Below, in pieces: positions 1-9,552 of a stretch of DNA of 64,000 bases; within the stretch, counting starts at the first letter, position 1; each line of letters opens with the position of its first letter. Below the pieces are notes generated by a model. That model was given only the letters and a program-made list of their open reading frames with translations. It was not told the DNA's origin and ran no database searches. Source of the DNA: Bifidobacterium olomucense (GTDB lineage Bacteria > Actinomycetota > Actinomycetes > Actinomycetales > Bifidobacteriaceae); the NCBI RefSeq assembly GCF_012932375.1, contig NZ_JAAIIG010000009.1, positions 1-64,000 on the forward strand. Direction: 5' to 3'. A program made the position numbers and the translations under genes.

Positions 1-592
1 CCCCCTCTCCAATCCGCCGCCAACCCTCCGCCCGTCCGCCGCGCACAGCCATCCCAACACCCCAATCCAGCAGAATCGCTCTGACAGAACGTTTTTCGAT
101 GTTTTGCGCGCCGCCCGAAGAAAAGTGCCGAAAACGGTCTGTGAAACCGATTTTCCCAGCCGGAAGACGTCCGCAACACGCCGGCCGGCGCATAAGAAAG
201 GGGAAAAGTTATCCACATGGTTATTCACAAATGTGGGTAAACTCTGCGGATAAGTCGTGGATGACCCACTGTTTTCCTGTGGATAACTCGTGCATAAATG
301 CACATTCGCCGTGGAAAACTCAAAACCGTCTTCGAGACGGTGGATAACTCGGCGACTTGTCCACCGGATATCCAGAAGTTATCCACAACAGCTCACTAGT
401 TCTCCCACGTTGCCGCAGTAGGGGTTTCCCCACTTATCCACACTATCCACCGCGCTTATTATGACGATTACTTACGAACTTACGTAAAGGTCATCACCGC
501 CACAGTAACGCCGCGAAGCCGGACGGCACCGAACCCACCTGTCAACAGCTAGAATGTTGCTCAGCCAATCTGATGAAGGGAACGAACACCAC
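1..592. other. oriC segment (dnaA-dnaN spacer) with DnaA boxes
   Basis: Non-coding spacer directly upstream of dnaN. It carries several 9-mers matching the DnaA box TTATCCACA. Perfect copies are at 209-217, 379-387 and 434-442 on the plus strand and at 278-286 on the minus strand (TGTGGATAA). One-mismatch copies are at 221-229 (TTATTCACA), 232-240 (TGTGGGTAA), 245-253 (TGCGGATAA) and 339-347. A two-mismatch copy (CTATCCACC) is at 443-451. A DnaA-box cluster between dnaA and dnaN is the standard actinobacterial chromosomal origin; dnaA itself would lie just left of the window. The dnaN promoter must also be here. A short open frame at 99-347 overlaps the boxes and is not credible. Confidence 0.88.
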
Positions 593-1717
593 ATGAAAGT
601 CGAAATCGATACCGCAGCCCTGGCCGATGCCGTAGCCTGGACCTCCCGAGTCATCGACTCACGTCCCTCCAACCCGATCCTCGCCGGCATCAAGCTTGAA
701 GCCATCGACGGAACCCTGCAGTTCTCCGCCTTCAATTACGAGATTTCCGCTCGCCATCACATCGAGGCCGGTGTGGACGAAGCCGGCAGCGTTCTGGTTC
801 TGGGCAAACTGCTCGCCGACATCACCAAGTCGCTGCGTTCGGAGAAAACAATGCTGGCCACCGATGGTTCCACGTTGACCATCACTTCCGGCAAGTCGAA
901 GTTCACGCTGCAGCTCATGCCGGACACCGAATACCCGGATCTGCCCGTGGTCCCGGCCATGCTCGGCCAAGTTGATGCCCAGACGTTCGTGCAGGCCGTC
1001 AGCCAGGCGACCGTCGCCGTCTCCCGCGAAGAAAATCGTCCGGTGTTGACCGGCGTGCGCATGCAGTTCCGCGGCGACAAGGTCATCATGACCTCCACCG
1101 ATCGCTTCCGCCTGGCCCGCGCCACCTACACGTGGACCCCGGCCGATAGCAATGTTGATACCACTACGTTGGTGCGCGGCACCCTGCTCAAGGATGTGGC
1201 CCGCTCGTTGGACGAGCACCAGAACATCCAACTTGATTTCGACGCCGACAGCCCGACGCTGCTGGGCTTCGAAAACGCCGGCCGCGTCTCCACCTCCCAG
1301 CTGATCGACGGAGAATTCCCGGCGGTGGACCGCCTGTTCGCCGACGATTATCCGATTCAGGCCGTGGTCAACAAGCAGGACCTGCTCGACGCCATCAGCC
1401 GCGTGGCATTGGTGGCCGAGCGCAACGCTCCGATCCGCATGACCTTCTCCGGTCAGGAACTGGCGCTCTCCGCCGGTTCCGTGGATGAGGCCCAGGCCAA
1501 CGAAACGCTGGACATCGACATGGATGGTGACGACATCACCGTGGCCTTCAACCCCTCCTACCTCAAGGAAGGTCTGTCCGCCGTGACCGAGCCGTACATT
1601 CGCATCAAGATGACGACCCCGGTCAAGCCGGTCGAGTTCAACGGTCAGCAGGAGTCCGATTCCGACGAATCCATGGATTACCGCTACCTGCTGGTGCCGA
1701 TGCGCTTCAACAACTGA
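593..1717 (+). CDS. dnaN: DNA polymerase III subunit beta (sliding clamp)
   Basis: A 374-residue protein beginning MKVEIDTAALADAVAW. It is the dimeric ring clamp that tethers DNA polymerase III to DNA and also docks other replication and repair proteins. The length and the three-repeat layout fit the family, and the C-terminus ends in the typical RYLLVPMRF stretch before two Asn. An in-frame ATG exists at 554, but the start at 593 fits the family N-terminus and follows a purine-rich GAAGGGAACGA. The gene lies between oriC and recF, the classic order. Product assignment is from recognised sequence and from context. Confidence 0.97.
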   Translation: MKVEIDTAALADAVAWTSRVIDSRPSNPILAGIKLEAIDGTLQFSAFNYEISARHHIEAGVDEAGSVLVLGKLLADITKSLRSEKTMLATDGSTLTITSGKSKFTLQLMPDTEYPDLPVVPAMLGQVDAQTFVQAVSQATVAVSREENRPVLTGVRMQFRGDKVIMTSTDRFRLARATYTWTPADSNVDTTTLVRGTLLKDVARSLDEHQNIQLDFDADSPTLLGFENAGRVSTSQLIDGEFPAVDRLFADDYPIQAVVNKQDLLDAISRVALVAERNAPIRMTFSGQELALSAGSVDEAQANETLDIDMDGDDITVAFNPSYLKEGLSAVTEPYIRIKMTTPVKPVEFNGQQESDSDESMDYRYLLVPMRFNN

Positions 1718-1776
1718 CCCCTCCCCACTACTCCCCACAATCCGAAAAAACCCCGGTTTTCCGCGAAAAAGCTACG

Positions 1777-3087
1777 ATGTATATCTCTCGATTAGCGCTC
1801 GACCACTACCGCTCCTGGAGTCAGGTAGTGGTCGATTTCGTACCAGGCGTCAACATTCTGGTCGGCCGCAATGGTCTGGGCAAAACGAATCTGGTGGAAG
1901 CCGTCGAAGTGCTCTCCACCGGCACCAGTCACCGGGTCTCCAGCACGTTGCCGCTGATCGAGCGCGGCCAGCCGACCGCCACGATTCGCGCGAATGTGAT
2001 GGATGGTCGCGCGGACGGTAACGCAGCTGGTGATGCCGACGATCGCGCAACAGAGCAGGCCACCACCTATGAGGCCTCGATCCACGCGCGTGGCGCCAAC
2101 CGAGCCCGCGTCAATTCCGGCTCTTCGGTGTATCTGCGCGACATCGTCGGAAGCATCCCCAGCGTGGCCTTCACCCCCGAAGACCAGCGTCTGGTGTCGG
2201 GCGACCCGGCTTCCCGCCGCGGATTCCTGAATCAGGCCGCCGCCCTGCTGGAACCGGACTATATGGCCACGCTGCAGCAGCTCACCCGCATCGGCCGGCA
2301 ACGGGCCGCCCTGCTCAAGCAGCTGGGGGCCGCCGCGAACACCGGGCAGCCGATGGATGCGGCGCTCAGCGGTTTGGAGATCTGGACCGGCCAGTTCATC
2401 GAAACCGGCGTGGCCCTGACCCGTATGCGCAACCGGGTGGTCGACCGCCTTGCCGGGCCGTTCAGTGCGATCTACGCCGATCTGGCGGGCGGCGGCGAGC
2501 CGGTCCGTCTCACCTATGCCCCATCGTTCGATGAGGTGCTGCTGTACGGCGACGATCCGCACCCGCATATCAGCGAGCATTTCCAGCGCATCTACCCCGG
2601 CGAGGTGGCCCGTGGCGTGAACCTGATCGGCCCGCAGCGCGACGATCTCGAACTGACCCTGTCCGGCTGCCCCGCCCGCGAATTCGCGTCGAACGGCGAG
2701 ATGTGGACCATGGCGCTGGCCTTGAAAATGGCGCTGTTCCGTGTGGTGCGCGAAACGTTGGCCATCAATCCGATCGTGATTCTCGACGATGTGTTCGCCC
2801 AGCTTGACGACCATCGCCGCACGCAGATTCTTGAGTTCGCCGGGCGTCAGGATCAGGTATTGATCACGACGGCTTCCCTCGGCGATGTACCGGCACTGCC
2901 GAGCCGTGAGAAGGCTCATGTGATTGACGTCGGTGCGTTGGCCGGTGTTCGTGACGGGAACGTTGCCGGTGCGTCGGGCATCGGCACTGCCTCATCTTCG
3001 ACTGATGCCGGCGCGGATGCTGCGTTTGCCGAAGCGATGGCCGCGGTGGTCCGCGCTCGGCAACGTCGGTCTGAGGAGCGCTCGTGA
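1777..3087 (+). CDS. recF: DNA replication and repair protein RecF
   Basis: A 436-residue SMC-like ATPase that binds gapped DNA and helps load RecA at stalled forks. It has the RecF N-terminus (YISRLALDHYRSW), a Walker A motif GRNGLGKT near residues 29-36, and a Walker B region VILDDVFAQLDDHRR near residues 330-345. It is longer than typical RecF (about 360-400 residues). The excess is a low-complexity Ala/Gly/Ser tail after about residue 385 and a short Asp/Ala-rich insert near residue 80. The stop overlaps the GTG start of the next gene by 4 bp, suggesting translational coupling. Confidence 0.96.
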   Translation: MYISRLALDHYRSWSQVVVDFVPGVNILVGRNGLGKTNLVEAVEVLSTGTSHRVSSTLPLIERGQPTATIRANVMDGRADGNAAGDADDRATEQATTYEASIHARGANRARVNSGSSVYLRDIVGSIPSVAFTPEDQRLVSGDPASRRGFLNQAAALLEPDYMATLQQLTRIGRQRAALLKQLGAAANTGQPMDAALSGLEIWTGQFIETGVALTRMRNRVVDRLAGPFSAIYADLAGGGEPVRLTYAPSFDEVLLYGDDPHPHISEHFQRIYPGEVARGVNLIGPQRDDLELTLSGCPAREFASNGEMWTMALALKMALFRVVRETLAINPIVILDDVFAQLDDHRRTQILEFAGRQDQVLITTASLGDVPALPSREKAHVIDVGALAGVRDGNVAGASGIGTASSSTDAGADAAFAEAMAAVVRARQRRSEERS

Positions 3088-3554
3088 AACCGCCGATCGC
3101 CCGTCAGCTGCATCTGGACGAGACCAAGCTGCCGGCCGAAGTGTTCGAGCGTATCTCCCACCGCGGGGCGATACTGAAGGACCGCCGGCGTCGGCGTGAG
3201 GAAGCCATCGAGAATTTCGGCAAGGCCGGACGCGACCCAGCCGAACTGGGCAGCGTGATGACCACCATCGCCGGCAACGGCGTGTGGTCTACGAATCTGA
3301 AGCTGGCGCAACTGCGCAATCATTGGGATCAGGTGGTCGGCCCGGGTGTGGCCGCACATTCGGCGGTGGCCGATTTCAGCGGCGGCGTACTGGTGATTCG
3401 TGCCGAATCGGCGGTATGGGCCACGCAGCTGACCTATCTGATACCTCAGCTGACCGATACCATACGCAAGAATCTCAAAGGACTGACCATCGACGAGATT
3501 CGCGTCACCGGGCCGGCCGTGGGCTATAGCCGCAAATGGGCCAGACGGAAATAA
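3084..3554 (+). CDS. dciA: DciA-family (DUF721) replicative helicase loader/operator
   Basis: A 156-residue protein starting at GTG 3084 inside the end of recF. The C-terminal half (about residues 60-145: NLKLAQLRNHWDQVVGPGVAAH, then LVIRAESAVWATQLTYLIPQL) is the DUF721 domain. The family is known as DciA, which works with the DnaB helicase in bacteria lacking DnaC/DnaI; the gene between recF and gyrB in mycobacteria (Rv0004) is a DciA. The N-terminal half is charged and Arg-rich, fitting DNA contact. Family membership comes from the sequence; the helicase role is inferred from the family. Confidence 0.86.
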   Translation: MKPPIARQLHLDETKLPAEVFERISHRGAILKDRRRRREEAIENFGKAGRDPAELGSVMTTIAGNGVWSTNLKLAQLRNHWDQVVGPGVAAHSAVADFSGGVLVIRAESAVWATQLTYLIPQLTDTIRKNLKGLTIDEIRVTGPAVGYSRKWARRK

Positions 3555-3917
3555 ACAAGTCCGAATAATTCAAATCCGAATAAGTCCTTGAGAGCCCGGC
3601 TGCCCAGAGTGCATCATGCTCGGCTTGGGATCGGGCGGTTCCGACCGGGTTCCAACAGGGCGATGTCAGCAAGGCGGCCCGCGGCAAAGCGACTTCAGCG
3701 ATACGCGCAGATGAACATACGAACAACGAAAACTGCGAAAAACCTGAAGAAACCGCGTAGAAGCCTCGCTATGGCGCTCGTCGTGTTAGACGAGTAAAAT
3801 CACATGCAGTATGGTCAAACGGCTGGAAGAGCCCTTTACGGGCTTCATAAGCCATAATACCCTTGCGAATGACCTTCATTGGCGAGGCTGACCCTGTAGT
3901 CATTGGGAGGAAGCCTG
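3555..3917. promoter_or_regulatory. dciA-gyrB intergenic region, probable gyrB promoter
   Basis: About 360 bp without a credible gene. It contains two small hairpins: CTCGTC/GACGAG at 3777-3794, and GAAGAGCCC/GGGCTTC at 3826-3846. Neither has a strong T-tract. A TAATAC at 3855-3860 is a plausible -10 element, and GGGAGGAAG at 3905-3913 is the gyrB ribosome-binding site. A supercoiling-sensitive gyrB promoter would be expected here, but nothing in the sequence proves it. Confidence 0.45.
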
Positions 3918-6008
3918 TTGGCAGACGAAACCAGCAAAGAGGAGCAGCTGAAGGCGGCTGCAGAGCACATCAACAGTGCGGAGCTCACCGAGGGCGAGCT
4001 CGACGAGTCGATGGCGCCTGAGCATTACGAGGCGTCCGACCTCAAGGTTCTGGAAGGACTTGAGGCGGTACGTATTCGCCCGGGTATGTACATCGGTTCC
4101 ACCGGCCCGCGCGGCCTGCACCACCTGGTCTACGAGATCGTCGACAACTCGGTGGATGAGGCGCTGGCCGGATACGCCAGCCATATCGAGGTCACCATCC
4201 TGCCGGACAACGGCATTCGCGTGGTGGATGACGGCCGCGGCATCCCGGTCGACGAGGTGCCCGGCGAAGGCGTCTCCGGTGTGGAAACCGTGATGACCAA
4301 GCTGCACGCCGGCGGCAAGTTCGGCGGTGGCGGCTATGCGGTCTCCGGCGGTCTGCACGGCGTGGGCATCTCCGTGGTGAACGCGCTTTCCACCCGCGTG
4401 GATATCGAAGTGCGTCGTCAGGGCTTCCACTGGACCCAGACGTATATCGACCAGCACCCCACCGCTCGCCTGAAGCAGGGCGAGCCGATGGCGGAAGGCG
4501 AGTCCACCGGCACATCGGTGACTTTCTGGGCCGATCCGAAGATCTTCGAAACCACCGTCTACGATTTCGAGACGCTGCGTTCCCGCTTCCAGCAGATGGC
4601 CTTCCTGAACAAGGGCCTGAAGATCAGCCTGACGGACCTGCGCGAGAACGATCAGGCCGGCGACGAGGTCACCGGCGATGACGTGCCGGACGCCGGCGAG
4701 ACCCACCAGACCGTCACCTACCAGTACGCCAACGGCATCAAGGATTACGTCGACTATCTGGTCAAGACCCGCAAGGCCACCCCGGTCGAGGATGAAGTCA
4801 TCAGCTTCGAGGCCGAGGACCTGAAGCTCGGCATCTCCGCCGAACTGGCGATGCAGTGGACCACCGCCTATTCCGAGGCCGTGCACACCTTCGCCAACAC
4901 GATCTCCACCACCGAAGGCGGTACCCATGAGGAAGGCTTCCGTGCGGCGCTGACCAGCCTGGTCAACCGGTACGCCCGCGAGAAGAGCATCCTGAAAGAC
5001 AAGGACGAGAACCTCTCCGGCGACGACGTGCGCGAAGGCCTGACCGCCGTGATCTCCGTGAAGCTCACCAACCCGCAGTTCGAAGGCCAGACCAAGACCA
5101 AGCTCGGCAACTCCGAGGCCAAGACCTTCGTGCAGCGCGTGATGACCGACAAGCTCGGCGATTGGTTCGACGCACACCCGTCCGAGGCCAAGAACATCAT
5201 CCAGAAGGCCATCGAAGCCTCCCGCGCGCGTCTGGCCGCCAAGAAGGCCCGCGAGAACACGCGCCGCAAGTCCATCTTCGAGTCCGCCGGCATGCCGGAC
5301 AAGCTCAAGGACTGCCAGTCCTCGAATCCGGAAGAGTGCGAGCTGTTCATCGTGGAGGGTGATTCCGCAGGCGGTTCCGCCATTCAGGGCCGCAACCCGA
5401 TCACCCAGGCCATCCTGCCGCTGAGAGGCAAGATTCTGAACACCGAGCGCGCCAGCCTGGACCGCATGATGAAGTCCGACACCATCGAATCGCTGATCAC
5501 CGCGGTCGGCGGCGGCTATGGCGAGGACTTCGACATCTCCAAGGTGCGCTACCACAAGGTCATCATCATGGCCGATGCCGATGTGGACGGCGCCCACATC
5601 GCCACGCTGAACCTGACCCTGTTCTTCCGCTACATGCGCCCGATGATCACCGCCGGCTACGTGTACGTGGCCATGCCGCCGCTGTACCGCTTGAAGTGGA
5701 CCAAGGGCCCGCACGACTTCGTCTATACCGACGCCGAACGCGACCGCGTGCTTGCCGAGGGCAAGGCTTCCGGCCGTCAGCTGCCCAAGGGCGAAGGCAT
5801 CCAGCGTTACAAGGGTCTGGGCGAGATGAGCTATCAGGAGCTGTGGGAGACCACCATGGACCCCGAACACCGCATCTTGAAGCAGGTGCATATCGAAGAT
5901 GCCGCAGCAGCCGATGAGACCTTCTCGATGCTGATGGGCGACGAAGTGGAGCCCCGCCGACTCTTCATCCAACGCAACGCCAAGAACGTGCGCTGGATTG
6001 ACGCCTGA
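3918..6008 (+). CDS. gyrB: DNA gyrase subunit B
   Basis: A 696-residue ATPase subunit of the A2B2 type II topoisomerase that introduces negative supercoils. It shows the GHKL fold motifs EIVDNSVDEAL, VVDDGRGIPV and GGLHGVGISVVNALS, and the Toprim motifs EGDSAGGSA and MADADVDGAHI. I chose TTG 3918, which gives an N-terminus reading LADETSKEE with the first residue translated as Met. It lies 5 bp after GGGAGGAAG. A TTG at 3903 lies before that ribosome-binding site and is unlikely. The gene is 18 bp upstream of gyrA and surely co-transcribed with it. Confidence 0.96.
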   Translation: MADETSKEEQLKAAAEHINSAELTEGELDESMAPEHYEASDLKVLEGLEAVRIRPGMYIGSTGPRGLHHLVYEIVDNSVDEALAGYASHIEVTILPDNGIRVVDDGRGIPVDEVPGEGVSGVETVMTKLHAGGKFGGGGYAVSGGLHGVGISVVNALSTRVDIEVRRQGFHWTQTYIDQHPTARLKQGEPMAEGESTGTSVTFWADPKIFETTVYDFETLRSRFQQMAFLNKGLKISLTDLRENDQAGDEVTGDDVPDAGETHQTVTYQYANGIKDYVDYLVKTRKATPVEDEVISFEAEDLKLGISAELAMQWTTAYSEAVHTFANTISTTEGGTHEEGFRAALTSLVNRYAREKSILKDKDENLSGDDVREGLTAVISVKLTNPQFEGQTKTKLGNSEAKTFVQRVMTDKLGDWFDAHPSEAKNIIQKAIEASRARLAAKKARENTRRKSIFESAGMPDKLKDCQSSNPEECELFIVEGDSAGGSAIQGRNPITQAILPLRGKILNTERASLDRMMKSDTIESLITAVGGGYGEDFDISKVRYHKVIIMADADVDGAHIATLNLTLFFRYMRPMITAGYVYVAMPPLYRLKWTKGPHDFVYTDAERDRVLAEGKASGRQLPKGEGIQRYKGLGEMSYQELWETTMDPEHRILKQVHIEDAAAADETFSMLMGDEVEPRRLFIQRNAKNVRWIDA

Positions 6009-6026
6009 TAACTAAAGGAAAACGAA

Positions 6027-8744
6027 GTGGCAGACGAAACGAACAACAACGAGAACGATCAGAACGACGAGCAGTTCACGCCGGACGGCTCGATGGAGCC
6101 GTTGAGCCCGCAGGAGGCAGATACTACCGACTACGGTCTGATGGAAAGCGGCGAACGCATCCAGCGCAAGGACCTGCAGCAGGAGATGCGCGAATCCTAT
6201 CTGGCATACGCGCTTTCCGTCATCGTCGAGCGCGCCCTGCCGGATGTGCGCGACGGTATGAAGCCGGTGCACCGCCGTGTGGTGTACGCGATGTACGACG
6301 GCGGCTACCGTCCGGATCGCGGCTATAACAAGTGCTCGCGCGTGGTCGGCGATGTGATGGGTAAGTACCACCCGCACGGCGACTCCGCCATCTACGACAC
6401 CCTCGTGCGTATGGCCCAGTCCTGGTCGATGCGCTACCTGCTGGTGGACGGTCAGGGCAACTTCGGCTCCCCCGGCGACGACCCGGCAGCCGCCATGCGT
6501 TACACCGAATGCCGTATGGCGCCGCTCGCCATGGAAATGGTGCGTGACATCGACAAGGACACCGTCGATTTCGTACCGAACTACGACGGCAAGACGCAGG
6601 AGCCGACCGTGCTGCCGGCCCGCTTCCCGAACCTTCTGGTCAACGGTTCCGCCGGCATCGCCGTGGGTATGGCCACCAACATTCCGCCGCACAACATGCG
6701 CGAGGTGGCCGAAGGCGTGCATTGGGCGCTGGAGCACCCGGACGCCAGCCGTGAGGAGCTGCTGGAGAACCTGATCCGCATCATCAAGGGACCGGACTTC
6801 CCCACCGGCGCCACGATTCTGGGACACAAGGGCATCGAACAGGCCTACCGTACCGGCCGAGGCCTGATCACCATGCGTGCCGTGGTCAACACCGAGGAAA
6901 TCAACGGCCGCATGTGCCTGGTCGTCACCGAGCTGCCGTACCAGGTCAACCCGGACCGACTGGTCGTCTCCATCCGCGAGGCCGTGCGCGACGGCAAGAT
7001 TCAGGGCATCGCCGACATGCGCGACGAGACCTCCGGCCGTACCGGCCAGCGCCTCGTGCTGGTGCTGAAGCGCGACGCCGTGCCGAAGGTGGTGCTGAAC
7101 AACCTGTACAAGCACTCCCAGCTGCAGCAGACGTTCGGCGCGAACATGCTGGCGCTGGTCGACGGCGTGCCGCGCACACTGTCGCTCGACGCGTTCATCC
7201 GCCACTGGGTGAGCCACCAGCTCGACGTGATCGCCCGTCGTACCGCGTATCTGAAGCGCGAGGCCGAAGAGCGCGACCACATCCTGCAGGGTCTGCTCAA
7301 GGCGCTGGATGCCATCGAAGAGGTGATTCGCCTCATCCGCTCCAGCCAGGGCCGTGAGGACGCTCGTCCGAAGCTGATGGACTTCCTGGGCATCGATCAG
7401 GTGCAGGCGGACGCCATCCTGTCGATGCAGCTGGTGCGTCTGGCCAATATGGAGGCCCAGAAGATCATCGACGAGCACAATGAGCTGCAGCGTCGCATCG
7501 CCGACTACATCGACATCCTCGCCAAGCCGGAACGCCAGCGCAAGATCGTGGGCGATGAGCTCGACGAGATCGTGGCCAAGTACGGCGACGAACGCCGCAC
7601 GCGCATCCTGCCCTTCAGCGGCGAAATGAACGTCGAGGACCTGATCGCCGAGGAGAACGTGGTGGTCACCGTCACGCACTCCGGCTTCATCAAGCGCACC
7701 AAGGCCGACGAATACCGAGCCCAGCACCGCGGCGGCAAGGGCATCAAGGGTGCCAAGCTGCGCGAGGACGACGTGGTGGATCACTTCTTCCTGACCTCCA
7801 CGCACAACTGGCTGCTGTTCTTCACCAACAAGGGCCGCGTGTACCGTATCAAGGCCTACGAGCTGCCGGAGGGGTCACGCGACTCCAAGGGCCAGCATGT
7901 GGCCAACCTGCTGCAGTTCGGGCCGGATGAGGCCATTCAGACCGTGCTGTCCATCCCGAACTATGAGGTGGCCAAGTATCTGGTGCTCGCCACGCGTTCG
8001 GGCAAGGTCAAGAAGACGCCGTTGGCCGAATATGATTCGCCGCGTCAGGGTGGTCTGATCGCCGTGCGTCTGATGGCTGACGAGAACGGCGAGAACGCCG
8101 ACGAACTGATCGGTGCCGCACTGTGCAACGCCGAGGACGACATCATTCTGGTCTCCAAACTGGGCATGAGCCTGAAGTTCGAGGCCAACGACGAGCAGCT
8201 GCGCCCGATGGGCCGCCAGACCGCCGGCGTGCAGGGTATGAAGTTCCGCGACGGCGACGAGCTGCTGGCCATGGACGTGGTGCCCAACGATTCCGACAAG
8301 GATCTGTTCGTGGTGACCAACGAAGGCTTCGCCAAGCGTACGGCCATCTCCGAGTACCGTCTGCAGGGCCGTAACGGCCTGGGCATCAAGGCCGTGCAGT
8401 TGGTCGAGGGCCGTGGTGCGCTGGTCGGTGCGCTGGTGGTGTCCGAAGATGATCAGGTCATGGCGATTATGAAGTCCGGCAAGGTGATCCGTTCCGACGT
8501 GGACGAGGTCAAGCGCACCGGTCGCGCCACGCAGGGCGTCACCTTCGCCAAGCCGGACAAGGGCGACGAGATCCTGTCCATCGCGCGTAACGAGGAGAAG
8601 GACGAGGAAGACGCCGAAGCCGCTGAGCAGTCGGCTGAGGTCCAGGCTTCCGCTGCTTCCGCCGCCTCCGCTGCCTCTGCGGGCACCGAGTCTGCGGACC
8701 ATGCCGCCGACGAATCTGTGGCTGATTCCCCAGCCGAGGACTGA
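6027..8744 (+). CDS. gyrA: DNA gyrase subunit A
   Basis: A 905-residue breakage-reunion subunit. The catalytic tyrosine is Y159 in AAMRYTE. The quinolone-resistance-determining stretch [10 protein letters not shown] has Ser120 and Asp124, the usual drug-sensitive residues. The C-terminal domain is a six-blade DNA-wrapping beta-pinwheel, with the GyrA-box-like RGGKGIKG near residue 570. The start is GTG 6027, 7 bp after AAAGGA. The last 50 residues are a low-complexity Ala/Glu/Ser tail beyond the pinwheel, common in actinobacterial GyrA. Confidence 0.96.
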   Translation: MADETNNNENDQNDEQFTPDGSMEPLSPQEADTTDYGLMESGERIQRKDLQQEMRESYLAYALSVIVERALPDVRDGMKPVHRRVVYAMYDGGYRPDRGYNKCSRVVGDVMGKYHPHGDSAIYDTLVRMAQSWSMRYLLVDGQGNFGSPGDDPAAAMRYTECRMAPLAMEMVRDIDKDTVDFVPNYDGKTQEPTVLPARFPNLLVNGSAGIAVGMATNIPPHNMREVAEGVHWALEHPDASREELLENLIRIIKGPDFPTGATILGHKGIEQAYRTGRGLITMRAVVNTEEINGRMCLVVTELPYQVNPDRLVVSIREAVRDGKIQGIADMRDETSGRTGQRLVLVLKRDAVPKVVLNNLYKHSQLQQTFGANMLALVDGVPRTLSLDAFIRHWVSHQLDVIARRTAYLKREAEERDHILQGLLKALDAIEEVIRLIRSSQGREDARPKLMDFLGIDQVQADAILSMQLVRLANMEAQKIIDEHNELQRRIADYIDILAKPERQRKIVGDELDEIVAKYGDERRTRILPFSGEMNVEDLIAEENVVVTVTHSGFIKRTKADEYRAQHRGGKGIKGAKLREDDVVDHFFLTSTHNWLLFFTNKGRVYRIKAYELPEGSRDSKGQHVANLLQFGPDEAIQTVLSIPNYEVAKYLVLATRSGKVKKTPLAEYDSPRQGGLIAVRLMADENGENADELIGAALCNAEDDIILVSKLGMSLKFEANDEQLRPMGRQTAGVQGMKFRDGDELLAMDVVPNDSDKDLFVVTNEGFAKRTAISEYRLQGRNGLGIKAVQLVEGRGALVGALVVSEDDQVMAIMKSGKVIRSDVDEVKRTGRATQGVTFAKPDKGDEILSIARNEEKDEEDAEAAEQSAEVQASAASAASAASAGTESADHAADESVADSPAED

Positions 8745-8781
8745 TTCGACCACCTCAATCCGGTGAGAATGTGAACAAGCC

Positions 8782-8840
8782 GGACGCCATACGATAGGCG
8801 TCCTGAAACACTGGTAGCCTCGCTAAGAAGTGGGGCTACC
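8782..8840 (+). repeat. Two hairpins between gyrA and the DUF3566 gene
   Basis: Two inverted repeats sit in the 146-bp spacer: GGACGCC/GGCGTCC at 8782-8803 and GGTAGCC/GGCTACC at 8813-8840. Neither is followed by a T-tract, so they are weak candidates for factor-independent termination. They may attenuate gyrA transcription or stabilise the mRNA 3' end. Confidence 0.5.
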
Positions 8841-8890
8841 ATAACCCTGTCAGTAGGCAGCCTCTGTAGGGAGTCCTGTAAGGAGAAACG

Positions 8891-9463
8891 ATGAGCGAGA
8901 ACCTCGAAAACGACGAGCCCGCAGTGATTCAGCCCCAGAACGAGTACGACGTGAACCAGTCGGCCGAACCGCTCAGCGGTTCCGCTCCGATCTCCGGTCA
9001 CGCTCCTCGCAAGGCACGTTCCGTGTCCAGCGATCCGGAGGAGTCTGCACTGCCGTCCGGTACCACGCCGGTGCGTCCGGCTCCGCGCCGCAGCGCTCCG
9101 CGCGCCCGTCGCATGAGCCTGTCCCTGACCCGCGTGGATGCCTGGTCCGTGGCCAAGGTGACGTTCATGCTTTCCATCGCCGGTGCGATTATTCAGGTGG
9201 TGGCCGCCGCTCTGGTGTGGCTGCTGCTCGATCTGGCCGGCGTTTTCGGACAGATTACGCAGATCGTTTCCTCCACCGGTCTTGACGCCGACGGTTTCGA
9301 CTTGAAGAACGTGCTGTCCCTGACCACCGTGGTTTCCGGCGTGACCATCTTCTCAATCGTTGAAGTGGTGATCTTCACGCTGCTCGCCACCATCATCGCA
9401 CTGATCTACAACGTGGTCAGCTCCTTGGTCGGCGGCGTACACCTGACCCTCGGCGACGACTGA
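8891..9463 (+). CDS. DUF3566 transmembrane protein
   Basis: A 190-residue membrane protein. The first 80 residues are hydrophilic and rich in Ser, Pro and Arg (cytoplasmic tail). Two long hydrophobic spans follow, at about residues 91-120 (FMLSIAGAIIQVVAAALVWLLL) and 148-180 (IFSIVEVVIFTLLATIIALIYNVV). It ends in GGVHLTLGDD. This matches the DUF3566 family, whose gene regularly follows gyrA in Actinobacteria (Rv0007 in mycobacteria). The molecular function is unknown; its position suggests a link to cell division or the envelope. A good ribosome-binding site, AAGGAG, precedes the ATG. Confidence 0.82.
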   Translation: MSENLENDEPAVIQPQNEYDVNQSAEPLSGSAPISGHAPRKARSVSSDPEESALPSGTTPVRPAPRRSAPRARRMSLSLTRVDAWSVAKVTFMLSIAGAIIQVVAAALVWLLLDLAGVFGQITQIVSSTGLDADGFDLKNVLSLTTVVSGVTIFSIVEVVIFTLLATIIALIYNVVSSLVGGVHLTLGDD

Positions 9464-9495
9464 TCGAACGGTACTGCGAACACTGCTCATACGTA

Positions 9496-9521
9496 AAAAG
9501 CGGCCTTGCGGGGCCGCTTTT
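9496..9521. terminator. Bidirectional rho-independent terminator
   Basis: AAAAGCGGCC/GGCCGCTTTT stem with a 6-nt loop and A/T tracts on both sides. It sits between the convergent DUF3566 gene and the minus-strand LacI gene and can stop transcription from both. Confidence 0.85.
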
Positions 9522-9552
9522 GTGTTATCGGAATCGACTGAGAGCTGATTCC

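Noticed and set aside
99..347. 82-residue frame in the oriC region
   Set aside because: It overlaps several DnaA boxes, lacks a ribosome-binding site and has no protein-like composition.
3900..7805. Long minus-strand frames (690 and 597 codons) opposite gyrB and gyrA
   Set aside because: Shadows of GC-rich coding DNA; rich in His, Val, Gly and Asp as expected of antisense frames.
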